This document shows positions 1 to 8,239 of a stretch of DNA of 40,032 bases, piece by piece. A program made the position numbers and the translations under genes. The DNA comes from Streptomyces sp. NBRC 110611 (GTDB taxonomy: Bacteria > Actinomycetota > Actinomycetes > Streptomycetales > Streptomycetaceae), in the NCBI RefSeq assembly GCF_001590865.1, contig NZ_BBUY01000027.1, positions 1-40,032 of the forward strand, read 5' to 3'. Within the stretch, counting starts at the first letter, position 1; every line of letters begins with the position of its first letter. The notes under the pieces are model-generated. The model saw only the letters and a program-made list of their open reading frames with translations. It did no database searches and was not told where the DNA came from.

Positions 1-888
1 CATCGCCCCCGGGAGGGGTACCAACCCGGAGTCAGGAACGGTGGAGTCGATGACCTGTAGGTCCTCATCGTCCCTGGGAGGGGTACCAACAAGATGTTCA
101 GGCTCTGGAAGCCGAACTTCTGCTTGTGTCCTCATCACCCCTGTGAGGGGTACCAACCCGATCCAGATGTGCGGGTGCGTCGGGCAGCGGCCTCGTCCTC
201 ATCGCCCCGGGGAGGGGTACCAACTGGAGGAGGTGGACGAACGCCTCCCGGGAGGGCCCGGTCGATATCGCCCCGGGGAGGGGTACCAACCGGAAGGGCA
301 CGTTGCCGAACTCGGCTGGACGGCCGGTCCTCATCAGCCCTGGGAGGGGTACCAACTTCCACGCCGTGCAGATGGAGCCGCTCGGTGACGGCGTCCTCAT
401 TACACCTGGGAGGGGTACCAACGTCAGCTCCGGCGTCACGGCGATGACGTAGGACGGGTGTCCTCGTCACCCCTGGGAGCGGTACCAACGCGATGAGGTT
501 GCCCAATGTGGGCACCAGGCCGCGGGTCCTCATCACCCCTGGGAGGGGTACCAAAATGGACTTCACGACCGCCTGGGGTTCCCAGCGGCTGGTCCTCATC
601 ACCCCTGGGAGGGGTACCAACAGCACCACCACGTCCGAATCGACGAGCGCGGCCGCAGCCCTCATCGCCCCTGGGAGGGGTGGCGCCAACCTGATCGCCG
701 CTGTCGCGCGCCTGGCGCGCTCACCCCGTCTTCATCGTCCCTCGGCGGGATACCAACAGCTCATCCGCGTCATCGACGCCGGCGACCGACTGGTCCTCTT
801 CGCCTCTCGGAGGGATACCAACTGGCGGAAGACCGCGACCGTCCCGGCCGGGAAGGGCTGTCCTGAACGCCCCTGGTGAGGCACCAAC
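1..888 (+). CRISPR. Degenerate CRISPR array, trailer portion (14 repeats, 13 spacers)
   Basis: Thirty-base repeats share a 3' half close to CCCCTGGGAGGGGTACCAAC. They begin at 1 (5'-truncated by the window edge), 61, 128, 195, 261, 327, 393, 460, 526, 592, 658, 728, 793 and 860. Spacers are 35-37 nt and unrelated to one another, which separates this from a simple tandem repeat. Each repeat can form a CCCCT/AGGGG hairpin with a GGG loop, leaving an 8-nt 3' tail GTACCAAC like a crRNA 5' handle, so I infer plus-strand transcription. Repeats decay to the right: 658-690 has a 3-nt insertion, 860-888 is 29 nt, and 728 and 793 carry many substitutions. That puts the leader to the left, outside the window. 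No cas gene is visible, so the subtype cannot be assigned. Confidence 0.9.
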
Positions 889-1971
889 ACGTAGCCGGCG
901 CCCTGGCTGTGCTGACCCCGATCGTAGGTGGGCATGTGGCGCGGCTGCGGGGTGACTACCCGCTTCCTGGGCAATCCGTGGTGGGTGTGGATGGGGCGGT
1001 GAGTGGTCACGGCGGGGGCGGCTGAAGCCCGCAATGCGGGCAACGGTGGGTGATGGTCGTCGTCAACAGCACTGCTGGTACTGCGTGGTCGCTACCGTCT
1101 CCGGGCATGTCTGTGGTGAGCCGGACGGTGGCCGGAGCCGTGGTGCGAGGTGGCGGTTTGCCCCGGTGGCGGGCCTGCGGCACGCGCTGAACACCCTTGG
1201 TGGCGCGGGAGGCAGGGGCGGGGCGGAGCGTCAGCGCAGCGGTGAAATGGCCCGGGAGGCCATCGAAGTAGCGGGCGAGGGTGTCGGCCTGGACGTGGAT
1301 GATGGGGGCAGGAGGCGGTTGATGCCGATGCCTGGGCCGGTCATGCCGCGATCGGTCAAATATTTGAAATGATACGTGAATCACCTTTTATGTTTCGCGT
1401 GCTCCCAACAGGAAGGCATTGCTCCGCTTTGCAGGCAAACGCTGTCCGCAGATGAGATCGCCTGGCCGGCGACGCCTCCGCTGCCGTGCGCCCCAGCATT
1501 TCCGTGGCGGTGAGTGAGAGTTCGAAGCCCCTCCACTCCGAGATTCACTTTTGCGATTTGCCCCAATTCTCATATGCACGCGCCTTCGGTACGGATGCCA
1601 TGCTTCCGCTTCGGGGGTGCAGTTGAGTGAGGTGTGCACAATCATTGACCTGCTGATCTATCAATAACGATCACGTGGCGATCCTTTCATGAATGAGAGT
1701 GATCGAATTAGCGCCTCGGATCGGTACTGAACGGGTCACGGGCAGGTGCGTGAAATGCCACATCGGTTATTACGTATCGCGTTGCATGTGAGATGGGTTC
1801 CCATGGCGGGACGGCCGACGGGGGCAAGGGGAAAGGACTGCGAAGGTGGCTCGATATGACGATAAAGTTCAGTCACTGCACGCAGTCGAGTGATGGCCAG
1901 CTGTGTGTGGTGGCCTCGGGGTGCCACCCGAGGCCACCTGATAGGCCGTCAATAACCGTGAAAGGTCTTCG
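889..1971. other. Gene-poor region after the CRISPR array
   Basis: No convincing intact gene is seen. Open frames here lack ribosome sites and family resemblance. The segment 1007-1384 may hold a decayed gene remnant, listed separately. From about 1560 to 1760 the sequence is clearly more AT-rich than its surroundings, and could hold promoter elements for the small gene at 1975. Confidence 0.5.
1007..1384 (-). pseudogene. Possible remnant of a DnaB-N-like gene
   Basis: The minus frame reads QADTLARYFDGLPGHFTA near its middle. This resembles QADTLGRFLEDLSGQFAP in the broken DnaB-N-like gene at 8240-9189. The rest of the frame is rich in Pro, Arg and His, has no clear ribosome site, and does not extend the similarity. 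I read it as a possible short decayed copy of that mobile-element gene. It could be chance. Confidence 0.2.
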
Positions 1972-1974
1972 TTG

Positions 1975-2271
1975 ATGACCATCAACAAGAGCCGGGGTTC
2001 GGCGATGGAGCCCCCGGCCTCTCGTAAGGGGATTATCCCTTCTCCGGAACGCGGCGAAACCCGTTCCTTTGATCGGTGGGAGGTTCACCTCTGTTCCAGC
2101 CTTCTGGTGGTGGTGTTCGTCGTCGTGCTGATCGTGGTGGCTCTCCCCGACCTCTGGCCCTTCATCGTGGGGGTTCCGGCAATCTGGCCGCTTGGCGCGC
2201 GTGTCATCGCCCTGCTGCTGGCCTCGTGCCGCCGCAGCGGCGTGCGGTACGTACGTGTACGGACGGCCTGA
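1975..2271 (+). CDS. Small membrane protein, unknown function
   Basis: A 98-residue protein with a hydrophilic N-terminus and a long hydrophobic stretch (about residues 43-84) that could form two membrane segments, followed by an Arg-rich tail. An AAAGG at 1961-1965 lies upstream of the ATG at 1975. A TTG at 1972 is an alternative start. It sits on the same strand about 100 bp before the zinc-ribbon regulator. No family is recognised, so this could be a chance frame, although its hydrophobic pattern looks protein-like. Confidence 0.45.
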   Translation: MTINKSRGSAMEPPASRKGIIPSPERGETRSFDRWEVHLCSSLLVVVFVVVLIVVALPDLWPFIVGVPAIWPLGARVIALLLASCRRSGVRYVRVRTA

Positions 2272-2372
2272 TCGCCTGAGGGCGGGTACTGCCTCGCGGT
2301 AAGGCCCGCGTGGAGCCACTGTCACAGCCCCGTGCGGTGAAGCCGCCGCACGGGGCCGGCGAAGGGATTTTG

Positions 2373-3401
2373 ATGTTCGAGCCGCCGCATCCGACAGGCT
2401 GCGCGTATTGCGGAAGACTGATCATGCACGACAGCCGTGGTGGGCGCCGACGAGACTACTGCGATCCGATCTGTCGGCGCCGGGCACAGCGGAAACGGGA
2501 CCGTGAGCGCCGGGCAGCCAGGGTTGACCGCACGGTCCGCCGATCGATCGCTTGCGACCTTGCCGTGCGGGCACAAGAGGTGCTGGCTTGTGAAGGTGCC
2601 TCCGTTCCGCTCGCCGCGCTATTGAAGCTGGCGGTACAGGTGGGGGAGGACGCCGTGTGCCTGGCGGCCGCCGCTGTTGACGAGGCCCGCGCCGAAGGCG
2701 CCAGCTGGTCGGAGGTCGCCGCGGCGGCAAGGATGAGCGAGGCGGTCGCACGGGCGCGATGGGGCGGAGTCAAGACTGCTGCGCTCCTTGCGTCGCGCAG
2801 TGCCCAGTTACGGTCGCGGGATCGGTACGACGGGACGGGTGAGGCCGCCGCCCCGGTCTTCGACATGGCGTTGCTACCGGCCGTCGCGAGGAACCGCCGT
2901 GCCGCCGAGGCGCTTGCGAAGGCGCTGGGGGCGCTGCATCTGCGCTGTGGCCGTAGTGAGGCATCCGTCGCTGAGCAGGCTGGTCTGCCGCCGGCGGTCG
3001 TGAGCCTGGTGCTGCAAGGAACGCATGTGCCGCCGTGGCCGGTGATCTATATGCTGGCCGACCTCCTGAAAGGCGACCCCGCCGACCTGCGGCTGCTGTG
3101 GGAGCGTGCCTGGGGCCGGCCGGCGCCTACCGCCGCTTCGCAGGGCCCCAGTGCACTCGCGGCTGCTTTGCGAGGGGCTCATCTGGCCGCCGGCGGCCCG
3201 GAGATTCCGATGCTGAGTGCTCAGGTCGATGCCGGACCAGAGGAGCTTGCCCTCATCTTCGCCGGGCGAGTGGTCCCGTCCTGGGCGCTGCTCGCCGGCA
3301 CCCTCGACCAGTTGGGGGCGGACCGCGACGACTTCCGCGGACTGTGGGCAGCGTGCCAGGACTCTGGCGACGTGGGGCACGAAGGGCCCGGGGCGTCATG
3401 A
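2373..3401 (+). CDS. Zinc-ribbon and helix-turn-helix DNA-binding protein
   Basis: A 342-residue putative regulator. The N-terminus has a Cys4 zinc-ribbon-like pattern (CxxC at 10/13 and CxxxC at 30/34), followed by a very basic helix (about residues 35-57). Downstream is a helical region with HTH character around 115-135. Two further XRE-like segments follow: one around 200-250, with an SVAEQAGLPPAVVSLVL recognition-type helix, and a second similar unit near 265-320. The start at 2373 is chosen for the GAAGGG (2360-2365) at good spacing; an upstream in-frame start at 2310 lacks one. The stop overlaps the next start by ATGA, so the two are probably translated together. A rare TTA codon lies at 2808-2810, suggesting bldA-type control. 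Confidence 0.7.
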   Translation: MFEPPHPTGCAYCGRLIMHDSRGGRRRDYCDPICRRRAQRKRDRERRAARVDRTVRRSIACDLAVRAQEVLACEGASVPLAALLKLAVQVGEDAVCLAAAAVDEARAEGASWSEVAAAARMSEAVARARWGGVKTAALLASRSAQLRSRDRYDGTGEAAAPVFDMALLPAVARNRRAAEALAKALGALHLRCGRSEASVAEQAGLPPAVVSLVLQGTHVPPWPVIYMLADLLKGDPADLRLLWERAWGRPAPTAASQGPSALAAALRGAHLAAGGPEIPMLSAQVDAGPEELALIFAGRVVPSWALLAGTLDQLGADRDDFRGLWAACQDSGDVGHEGPGAS

Positions 3402-3871
3402 CCACGTCTCGTCATCGCCCTCAGCTTGCCGCAATGACAGCGCACTGCCGGCCGACAGGTTTCCGCCTGGCGTACACGGCATTCCGCCAACTTCATCACG
3501 ACGTATACCTGCGCTATGCCTCCGTGAGGACCGAGGACTGGCATCGCGCCAAGCAGTGCGTGGACGCCGTCTTCGAGACACTGTCCACCGTGTGGCCAGC
3601 AACCCTGCGCAGCGACTGCCCTGCGGCGCGAGCCTGGTGCTTGTTACGTCATGAGGCGGCCGCCCGAGCCTGCTGCCGACCGGGCCAGACCTGGCGCATT
3701 CACTGCCTCCTGGAGGATCCGCAGGCGGATGTGGTCCTCCTGCACGACAGGTTGGGCCTGCCCGTGGCCCAGGTAGCAGTTCTCATGGGCATAGACGACT
3801 ACACCGTGCGGGCGCTGCTGAGGACGGCCGAACGGAGCCTCCGAGCCATCCCTTCGTGCGTATCCCACTGA
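3398..3871 (+). CDS. Sigma-factor-like protein (region-4 HTH)
   Basis: A 157-residue protein resembling the short sigma-70-like proteins of Streptomyces. The N-terminal half (YLRYASVRTEDWHRAKQCVD) resembles the region-2-like helix of ECF sigma factors. The C-terminal third (LHDRLGLPVAQVAVLMGIDD through LLRTAERSLRAI) is a region-4-type helix-turn-helix. The start is the ATG overlapping the stop of the preceding gene, and a long in-frame extension upstream is only an out-of-frame shadow of that gene. It contains a TTA codon at 3644-3646. The region-2 core is weak, so it may be an accessory regulator rather than a full sigma factor. Confidence 0.65.
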   Translation: MTTSRHRPQLAAMTAHCRPTGFRLAYTAFRQLHHDVYLRYASVRTEDWHRAKQCVDAVFETLSTVWPATLRSDCPAARAWCLLRHEAAARACCRPGQTWRIHCLLEDPQADVVLLHDRLGLPVAQVAVLMGIDDYTVRALLRTAERSLRAIPSCVSH

Positions 3872-4055
3872 GTGTCCACTCCGCCCGGGCGATCAGCCGC
3901 AGCATGGCACACACACGCCTGATTCTTCACCACACAACAGCGCCAACTCCACTTACCTGCCGCTCGATTGAGCGATTGGCGTGTGTGCCATACCCCCCTA
4001 CCATGAGCCCTTCCACCGGGACCTCTGGCCTTTATCCAAGGCCCAAGGAGCGCGC

Positions 4056-4877
4056 ATGGCCCACGGGGAGAAATCCCAATCTCGCTCTATCGACATGAAC
4101 ACCCCCAGTGTCGCTCGCATGTACGACTGCCTGTTAGGGGGTTCTGAGAACTTTCAGCCCGACCGCGATGCATGCGTCAAACTGCTGGAAATCGCCCCTA
4201 CAAGCCAGCAGCTGGCCCGCGCGAATCGCGCCTTTCTCAGGCGCGTAGTGCGCATCCTTGCCGAAGGATTCGGGGTGGCCCAGTTCCTCGACCACGGCTC
4301 AGGCCTGCCCACTCGGGACAACGTCCACGAGGTCGCGCAGCGAGTGGACCCGAACGCGAAGGTCGCCTACATCGACAACGACCCCATGGTCGTCGCCCAC
4401 GCTCGGACGACCATGCGGGACAACAGCAATGTCATGGTCGTCGATCGGGACGTGCGGGATACGGCGGAGATCCTGGAAGCCACAGCCGACTTCTTCGACT
4501 GGACGCAGCCGATCGCAGCGCTCTTCGTCTCCGTTCTGGACTGCCTCCGCGACACGGGCGACGATCGCGACCCGGCGGCGCTGGTCAAGCGGGTTGCTAC
4601 CAGCCTCCCGGCCGGCAGCTACGTGGTCGCCTGCCAACTCGTCAGTGACGACGCTGTCGTGCGGGAGAAGGTCACGGCGTTGATGGCCGAGGTGACCAAC
4701 AACAGCTGGGGAAGGGTCCGCCAGAGTCACGAAGTACGCCGATACTTCGAGGGGATGGAGGTCGAGCCCCCGGGCCTGGTGGACGTTGTCGACTGGCGAC
4801 CGGACACCCCGCCACCGCCGTTGAATCTTCGACCCAAGGACTGCGTGGAGTGGGGAGGTGTAGCCCGCGTCTCATGA
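4056..4877 (+). CDS. SAM-dependent methyltransferase, SAV2177 (DUF574) family
   Basis: A 273-residue protein. The hallmark N-terminal motif SVARMYDCLLGGSENFQPDR is followed by a Rossmann-type core: QFLDHGSGLPTRDNVHEVAQ (SAM-binding glycine region), VAYIDNDPMVVAHA (acidic residue for the SAM ribose) and a VVDRDVRD segment. This matches the abundant Streptomyces SAV2177-type methyltransferases, whose substrates are mostly unknown. The start at 4056 is preceded by AAGGAG (4045-4050). Its final 30 bp converge on the DUF5753 gene. It carries a TTA codon at 4134-4136 within the signature motif, the third consecutive gene with one. Confidence 0.9.
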   Translation: MAHGEKSQSRSIDMNTPSVARMYDCLLGGSENFQPDRDACVKLLEIAPTSQQLARANRAFLRRVVRILAEGFGVAQFLDHGSGLPTRDNVHEVAQRVDPNAKVAYIDNDPMVVAHARTTMRDNSNVMVVDRDVRDTAEILEATADFFDWTQPIAALFVSVLDCLRDTGDDRDPAALVKRVATSLPAGSYVVACQLVSDDAVVREKVTALMAEVTNNSWGRVRQSHEVRRYFEGMEVEPPGLVDVVDWRPDTPPPPLNLRPKDCVEWGGVARVS

Positions 4878-4907
4878 AGGTGTGCCGTAGAGCAGTGCAT
4901 GCGGCGC

Positions 4908-5822
4908 TCAGCCGTCAAGCGTGGTTTGCTGCGCGTACCGCTCTGCGGCTGCCTGCAGCCTGGTCAGGCTGGACTCCATGCTGTCTGCCGCGGCGCACAT
5001 GAGGGTCAGCCATTTGTGATACCCGTCAAGTGCCTTCCTGTGCGTGGCGTATGTGGCGCTGCTGACATGCTCCACATACGCCAGCTCGGACGGTCCACCT
5101 GTAGGGAATTTGAGCAGGGTGAAAGGGTAGGGGGGAAGTACGCAGTCCTTGCTCAAGAGACGGATGTTGACCTTCTGGGATGTGGCCGCCTTGACCAGGT
5201 GCTCCATCTGCTCACGCATGACATCCGCGCCGCCGCGACACCGATCGAGTACGGTCTCGTCCAGCAGAAGCGTAAGCCGCCGCCCTTGTTCCAGGATGAA
5301 CTGTCTGCGAAGGCGCAGCATGACAATGCGCATGACCTCGTCTTCGGGAGCGTCAGGCCGCACCAGCCGCACCATCGCCTGGGCGTATGCGCGGGTCTGC
5401 AGCAGTCCTGGGACCACCTGGTTCTCGAAGATCGTGATCCAGTCGGCTCGCCCCTCCAACCGAATGAGACGGCGGAGGTAGTCGGGGGTGACATCTGCGA
5501 ACTGCTCATACCATTCCTGGTTGTTCGTCTGCGCGAGGAGCTGCTCCACCACCCGCATCTGCGCATCGGACAGTCCGTAGTGTCGGGCGAGGTCGTAGAC
5601 ATCCCTGGGCTTGGGCGGGCTTTCTCCGCGTTCCAGCCGACTCACCTTCGATGTCGAGCCTCGGATAACGGGCGCAACATCCTTCAGAGTCAGACCGCAC
5701 AGTTCCCGGTGGCGGCGGAGCTCCTCGCCCAGCATTTCGCCCGCAGCCGTGTTGCTGTCCGGCGACGCCATGCGAAGGACAGACGGGTCGCCTTGCGGCT
5801 CCAAAGGCTGGGCGACGGGCAT
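4908..5822 (-). CDS. XRE-family DNA-binding regulator with DUF5753
   Basis: A 304-residue protein with an N-terminal XRE helix-turn-helix (LGEELRRHRELCGLTLKDVA ... STSKVSRLERGESPP) and a long C-terminal DUF5753 domain. Hallmarks of the latter are FADVTPDYLRRLIRLEGRAD, VVPGLLQTRAYAQAM and the VLDRCRGGADVMREQMEHLV region. This is the standard Streptomyces regulator type that usually pairs with a small DUF397 protein, found here immediately upstream. I chose 5822 because CGGAG lies six bases ahead of it on the minus strand. An in-frame ATG at 5873 would add 17 residues. Confidence 0.9.
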   Translation of the reverse strand: MPVAQPLEPQGDPSVLRMASPDSNTAAGEMLGEELRRHRELCGLTLKDVAPVIRGSTSKVSRLERGESPPKPRDVYDLARHYGLSDAQMRVVEQLLAQTNNQEWYEQFADVTPDYLRRLIRLEGRADWITIFENQVVPGLLQTRAYAQAMVRLVRPDAPEDEVMRIVMLRLRRQFILEQGRRLTLLLDETVLDRCRGGADVMREQMEHLVKAATSQKVNIRLLSKDCVLPPYPFTLLKFPTGGPSELAYVEHVSSATYATHRKALDGYHKWLTLMCAAADSMESSLTRLQAAAERYAQQTTLDG

Positions 5823-5921
5823 ATGAACTCCGGAACGGCAAGAGGCAGAGGACGCCCCAAGAGTGTCGGTCATATGCCCATCGCCGCAAGTTATGGCCTG
5901 AACATTAGCATTCCGTTACGG

Positions 5922-6158
5922 TCATTCGTCCGTCAGGTGGTCGAATTCCGAACTCTTGGCTCCTGTGATGAAGGCCGCCAACTCCGCAGAGGTGAAGACG
6001 AGTGCCGGCCCGCCTGGGAACCGAGAGTTGCGGATCGCCACCTCCCCGCCAGAGAGCCCTGCAACTTCGACGCAGTTACCATCCCCGATACTCGCGCTGG
6101 CCTTCTGCCACGTCACACCGGAGATCTCACGAGCAGGAACACCGTTCCTGAGTCGCAT
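5922..6158 (-). CDS. DUF397 domain protein
   Basis: A 78-residue protein carrying the DUF397 signature: a W followed by a CVEVA segment, then VAIRNSRFPGGPALVFTSAE and a C-terminal F-rich helix. DUF397 proteins are typically encoded next to XRE/DUF5753 regulators, as here, and the pairs are often compared to regulator/antagonist switches such as WhiJ-type loci. The start at 6158 is preceded by AAGGGAG. It lies upstream of and in the same direction as the regulator, with a gap of about 100 bp containing another CATATG site. Confidence 0.85.
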   Translation of the reverse strand: MRLRNGVPAREISGVTWQKASASIGDGNCVEVAGLSGGEVAIRNSRFPGGPALVFTSAELAAFITGAKSSEFDHLTDE

Positions 6159-6218
6159 GAGCGCATTCTCCCTTCCTGGATCCGTCGCCACTTCAGTCCT
6201 CCGCCGCCCGGCGCAATT

Positions 6219-6248
6219 CCCATATGGGATTGCATGGCGGCCCATATG
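6219..6248. promoter_or_regulatory. CATATG-containing palindromes, possible operator
   Basis: A perfect 10-bp palindrome CCCATATGGG (6219-6228) is followed by a half-matching CCCATATGC (6241-6249). The spacing between the CATATG cores is 22 bp, about two helical turns. Two more copies with GGG/CCC flanks lie at 5817-5825 and 5871-5879, next to the DUF5753 start. CATATG should be rare in DNA this GC-rich, so the cluster may be the binding site of the neighbouring XRE regulator. This is inference from pattern only. Confidence 0.3.
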
Positions 6249-6251
6249 CAA

Positions 6252-6589
6252 ACGCTAGCGAAGGTCGGCTCTCGGACGCAGCCCCTCGAAAGAGTGCTGT
6301 TCACGACTGAAAGTCATATTTAATGAATGGGTGCCGAAGTGGCCACTGTTTTGTTGGGCGTGGAGCGGTTCTCGACCCCGGTCGTGCTGCCGTGTGCCAG
6401 CGCAGATCGTCGGCCACTGGATCAGGGGCGTCGGCGGACTTCGGTGGCCAGGTCAACGGGGAACGCGACGCCGCTGCGCGGCCTGCACCGCTTGCCCAGG
6501 AACCCAGGTGTGGAGCTGGCGAGCGGGGACGAGTGGGTCCCCTGACAGGCCGGAGGGGCCCGGACACTGAAGGAGCGGTCGGCCCCGGC
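6252..6589. other. Intergenic region between DUF397 and DUF317 genes
   Basis: No gene is supported. Open frames on both strands lack ribosome sites and family resemblance. The left end is relatively AT-rich (6300-6360) and may hold the promoter of the minus-strand DUF397 gene. The right end abuts the stop of the DUF317 gene. Confidence 0.4.
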
Positions 6590-8020
6590 TCACCCGAGCC
6601 CGGCGCTCACCGAACGTCCCCACTCACTTGAGGACTTGATCAAGTGCGGCGAGGGGTAGCCGTGGGCGTTTGGCGCAGGTGAGGGGCTCAGCGTGTTCGC
6701 CCGGGAAGAGAGGGCGGCTGGTGCTGCTGCCACCCGGGCCGGGGCCGGGGCTTGCGTGGTGCGGAGCGCTGGGCCGTCAGGAGCCGTCGGGCCTACGCGT
6801 CCCAGGCCGTTCCCCTCGGCCAGTTCGAAGGTGATGTCCTGCAGCAGGACTGCCGGAGCCTGTGCGGACAGACGGAGTGCCCAGCTCGGCTGGTGGACGG
6901 CGTAGCCGCCCCAGACGGTCCACGTGGGGAGGGGGCTGTTGGTCTGCTGGGCGGCGAAGGCGTCGAACTGCACGCCGGCAGTCTCGGCGCCGGGGGCTTC
7001 CCACGTGATGTAGCGCCCGTCGATGGTGTGCTTCCAGCCTGCGTCGGCGAGCGGGCGGGTCGCCTCGGCGATGGCGGTCTCGGTGATGTTGGTGGACGGG
7101 CCGTGGCCCCACGCGTTCTCGGTGGCCAGGGAGTTCAGCAGGGTGCTGACGATCTCGGCCGGAGTTGATGCGGTCGCTGTGCCGTGCCAGAGAAGGTCGC
7201 TGACCGACGTTTCGTAGGCGGCGAGGGTCCACTTGATGTCGCGGCCTTCGGCTTCGTGGTCGAACAGGGCGCGCAGGGTGAGTGATTCGTGGTTGGCGAT
7301 CGAGGTGTTGTCGTCCCAGATGCGGTACTTCTCCCACCCCTCCTGGGGCGCGAGGAAGTCGTTGAGGAGGGCTTCGTGGTCGCCGGGGTCGGCGGCGTAG
7401 ACCGGTACGGTTTCTGCCTTCGGTGTGGTCGGCTCGGACGACAGTGTCGGTGCGATGGTGGGCTCTTCCGTGGTTGTGGGGAGGCGTGCCTGGGCGGCTT
7501 GCTGTTCGGTGTCGGTTGCTGGTGCGGGACCGGGGCGTACGGCGTCGCCGTAGAGGCGTTCGAAATCGGCGATGGCCTGGGTGGGACTGTCGTAGATGTC
7601 GGAGATGACGCGCAGGTGGTTTTCGCCGTGGAGATGGATGGTCAGGCGGCCGTGGCGGATGTCGTCGTAGATCGTCTGGGCCTCATTGGAGACCTCGCGG
7701 ATATCGTCCCGGGTCAGCCAGTCCATGGGGTAGTTGGCCCAGGCCCACTCGGTGTTGATGTCGTCGAGCAGCTCGGGGGCGATGTCCACGGTGATGCCCT
7801 GGGCGCGCAAGGCATGCGCCGCTTCATAGGCGTGGTAAGGCTCTTCGCGGTCGATGCGCACCATGACCATCGTCTGCTGGCCTACGGGTTCGAAGCCGTG
7901 GAGGCTGAGCAGGGCGCGGGTGGCGTGGATGCTGGTGCCCACGATGGTGGCGGTGACGGCGCTGGTGTGGTCGTGGTGCTTGCCGAGCCGGATGAAGGTG
8001 TCGGCGCCAGGGCGGGGCAT
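6590..8020 (-). CDS. DUF317 domain protein
   Basis: A 476-residue protein typical of Streptomyces integrative elements and plasmids. The N-terminal third (to about residue 160) is a distinct domain with HGFEPVGQQTMVMVRIDREE. A TPE-rich linker follows at about 165-205. The rest holds DUF317-like repeats, with IKWTLAAYETSVSDLLWHGT, TPAEIVSTLLNSLA and PTWTVWGGYAVHQPSWALRL. No enzymatic motif is visible and its function is unknown. The C-terminal 60 residues are low complexity. The ATG at 8020 is preferred; a GTG at 8035 would have GGAG only two bases away. It lies downstream of the broken DnaB-N-like gene on the same strand. Confidence 0.7.
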   Translation of the reverse strand: MPRPGADTFIRLGKHHDHTSAVTATIVGTSIHATRALLSLHGFEPVGQQTMVMVRIDREEPYHAYEAAHALRAQGITVDIAPELLDDINTEWAWANYPMDWLTRDDIREVSNEAQTIYDDIRHGRLTIHLHGENHLRVISDIYDSPTQAIADFERLYGDAVRPGPAPATDTEQQAAQARLPTTTEEPTIAPTLSSEPTTPKAETVPVYAADPGDHEALLNDFLAPQEGWEKYRIWDDNTSIANHESLTLRALFDHEAEGRDIKWTLAAYETSVSDLLWHGTATASTPAEIVSTLLNSLATENAWGHGPSTNITETAIAEATRPLADAGWKHTIDGRYITWEAPGAETAGVQFDAFAAQQTNSPLPTWTVWGGYAVHQPSWALRLSAQAPAVLLQDITFELAEGNGLGRVGPTAPDGPALRTTQAPAPARVAAAPAALSSRANTLSPSPAPNAHGYPSPHLIKSSSEWGRSVSAGLG

Positions 8021-8035
8021 GTGTTCTCGTTTCAC

Positions 8036-8062
8036 CGCTCCGGCCTGTTGCCGGCCGGAGCG
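8036..8062. repeat. Perfect 10-bp inverted repeat upstream of the DUF317 gene
   Basis: CGCTCCGGCC (8036-8045) pairs exactly with GGCCGGAGCG (8053-8062) across a 7-nt loop. On the minus strand the second arm contains GGAG and ends about 15 nt before the ATG of the DUF317 gene. No T-run follows. It could terminate transcription from upstream or hide a ribosome site. Confidence 0.5.
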
Positions 8063-8239
8063 GGGTCGGTCATCGGGTTGCTGCTCGGGCTGCGGGCGCT
8101 GTGGTGCGCGACGGCGGTCCCGCCCGGGTGACTGCCGGGGTGCGCGGCGTTCGCGCCGCTGTGGGGGAGTGGTGGCGGTGGTGCGTTGCCAGCGGGTACG
8201 CAGTGCGGTGAGCTCGGCCAGCGCGGCGGCTGCCGGTGA

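Noticed and set aside
41..879. Several open frames of 60-180 codons on both strands in the first 900 bp
   Set aside because: They are readings of the CRISPR repeats (repeated GGVPT or LVPLPG strings) and have no gene character.
1500..1540. GTTCGAAG segment resembling a tRNA T-loop
   Set aside because: Flanking bases do not form a T-stem and no acceptor or anticodon arm fits.
1660..1720. CGATCAC...GTGATCG inverted repeat in the AT-rich stretch
   Set aside because: Only 7 bp with a long loop; could easily be chance, no dependent gene nearby.
4899..6323. A 474-codon plus frame opposite the DUF5753 and DUF397 genes
   Set aside because: Antisense shadow produced by high third-position GC; no family resemblance or ribosome site.
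7289..8131. A 280-codon plus frame rich in Val and Gly
   Set aside because: Complement of the DUF317 gene; composition is typical of an antisense frame.
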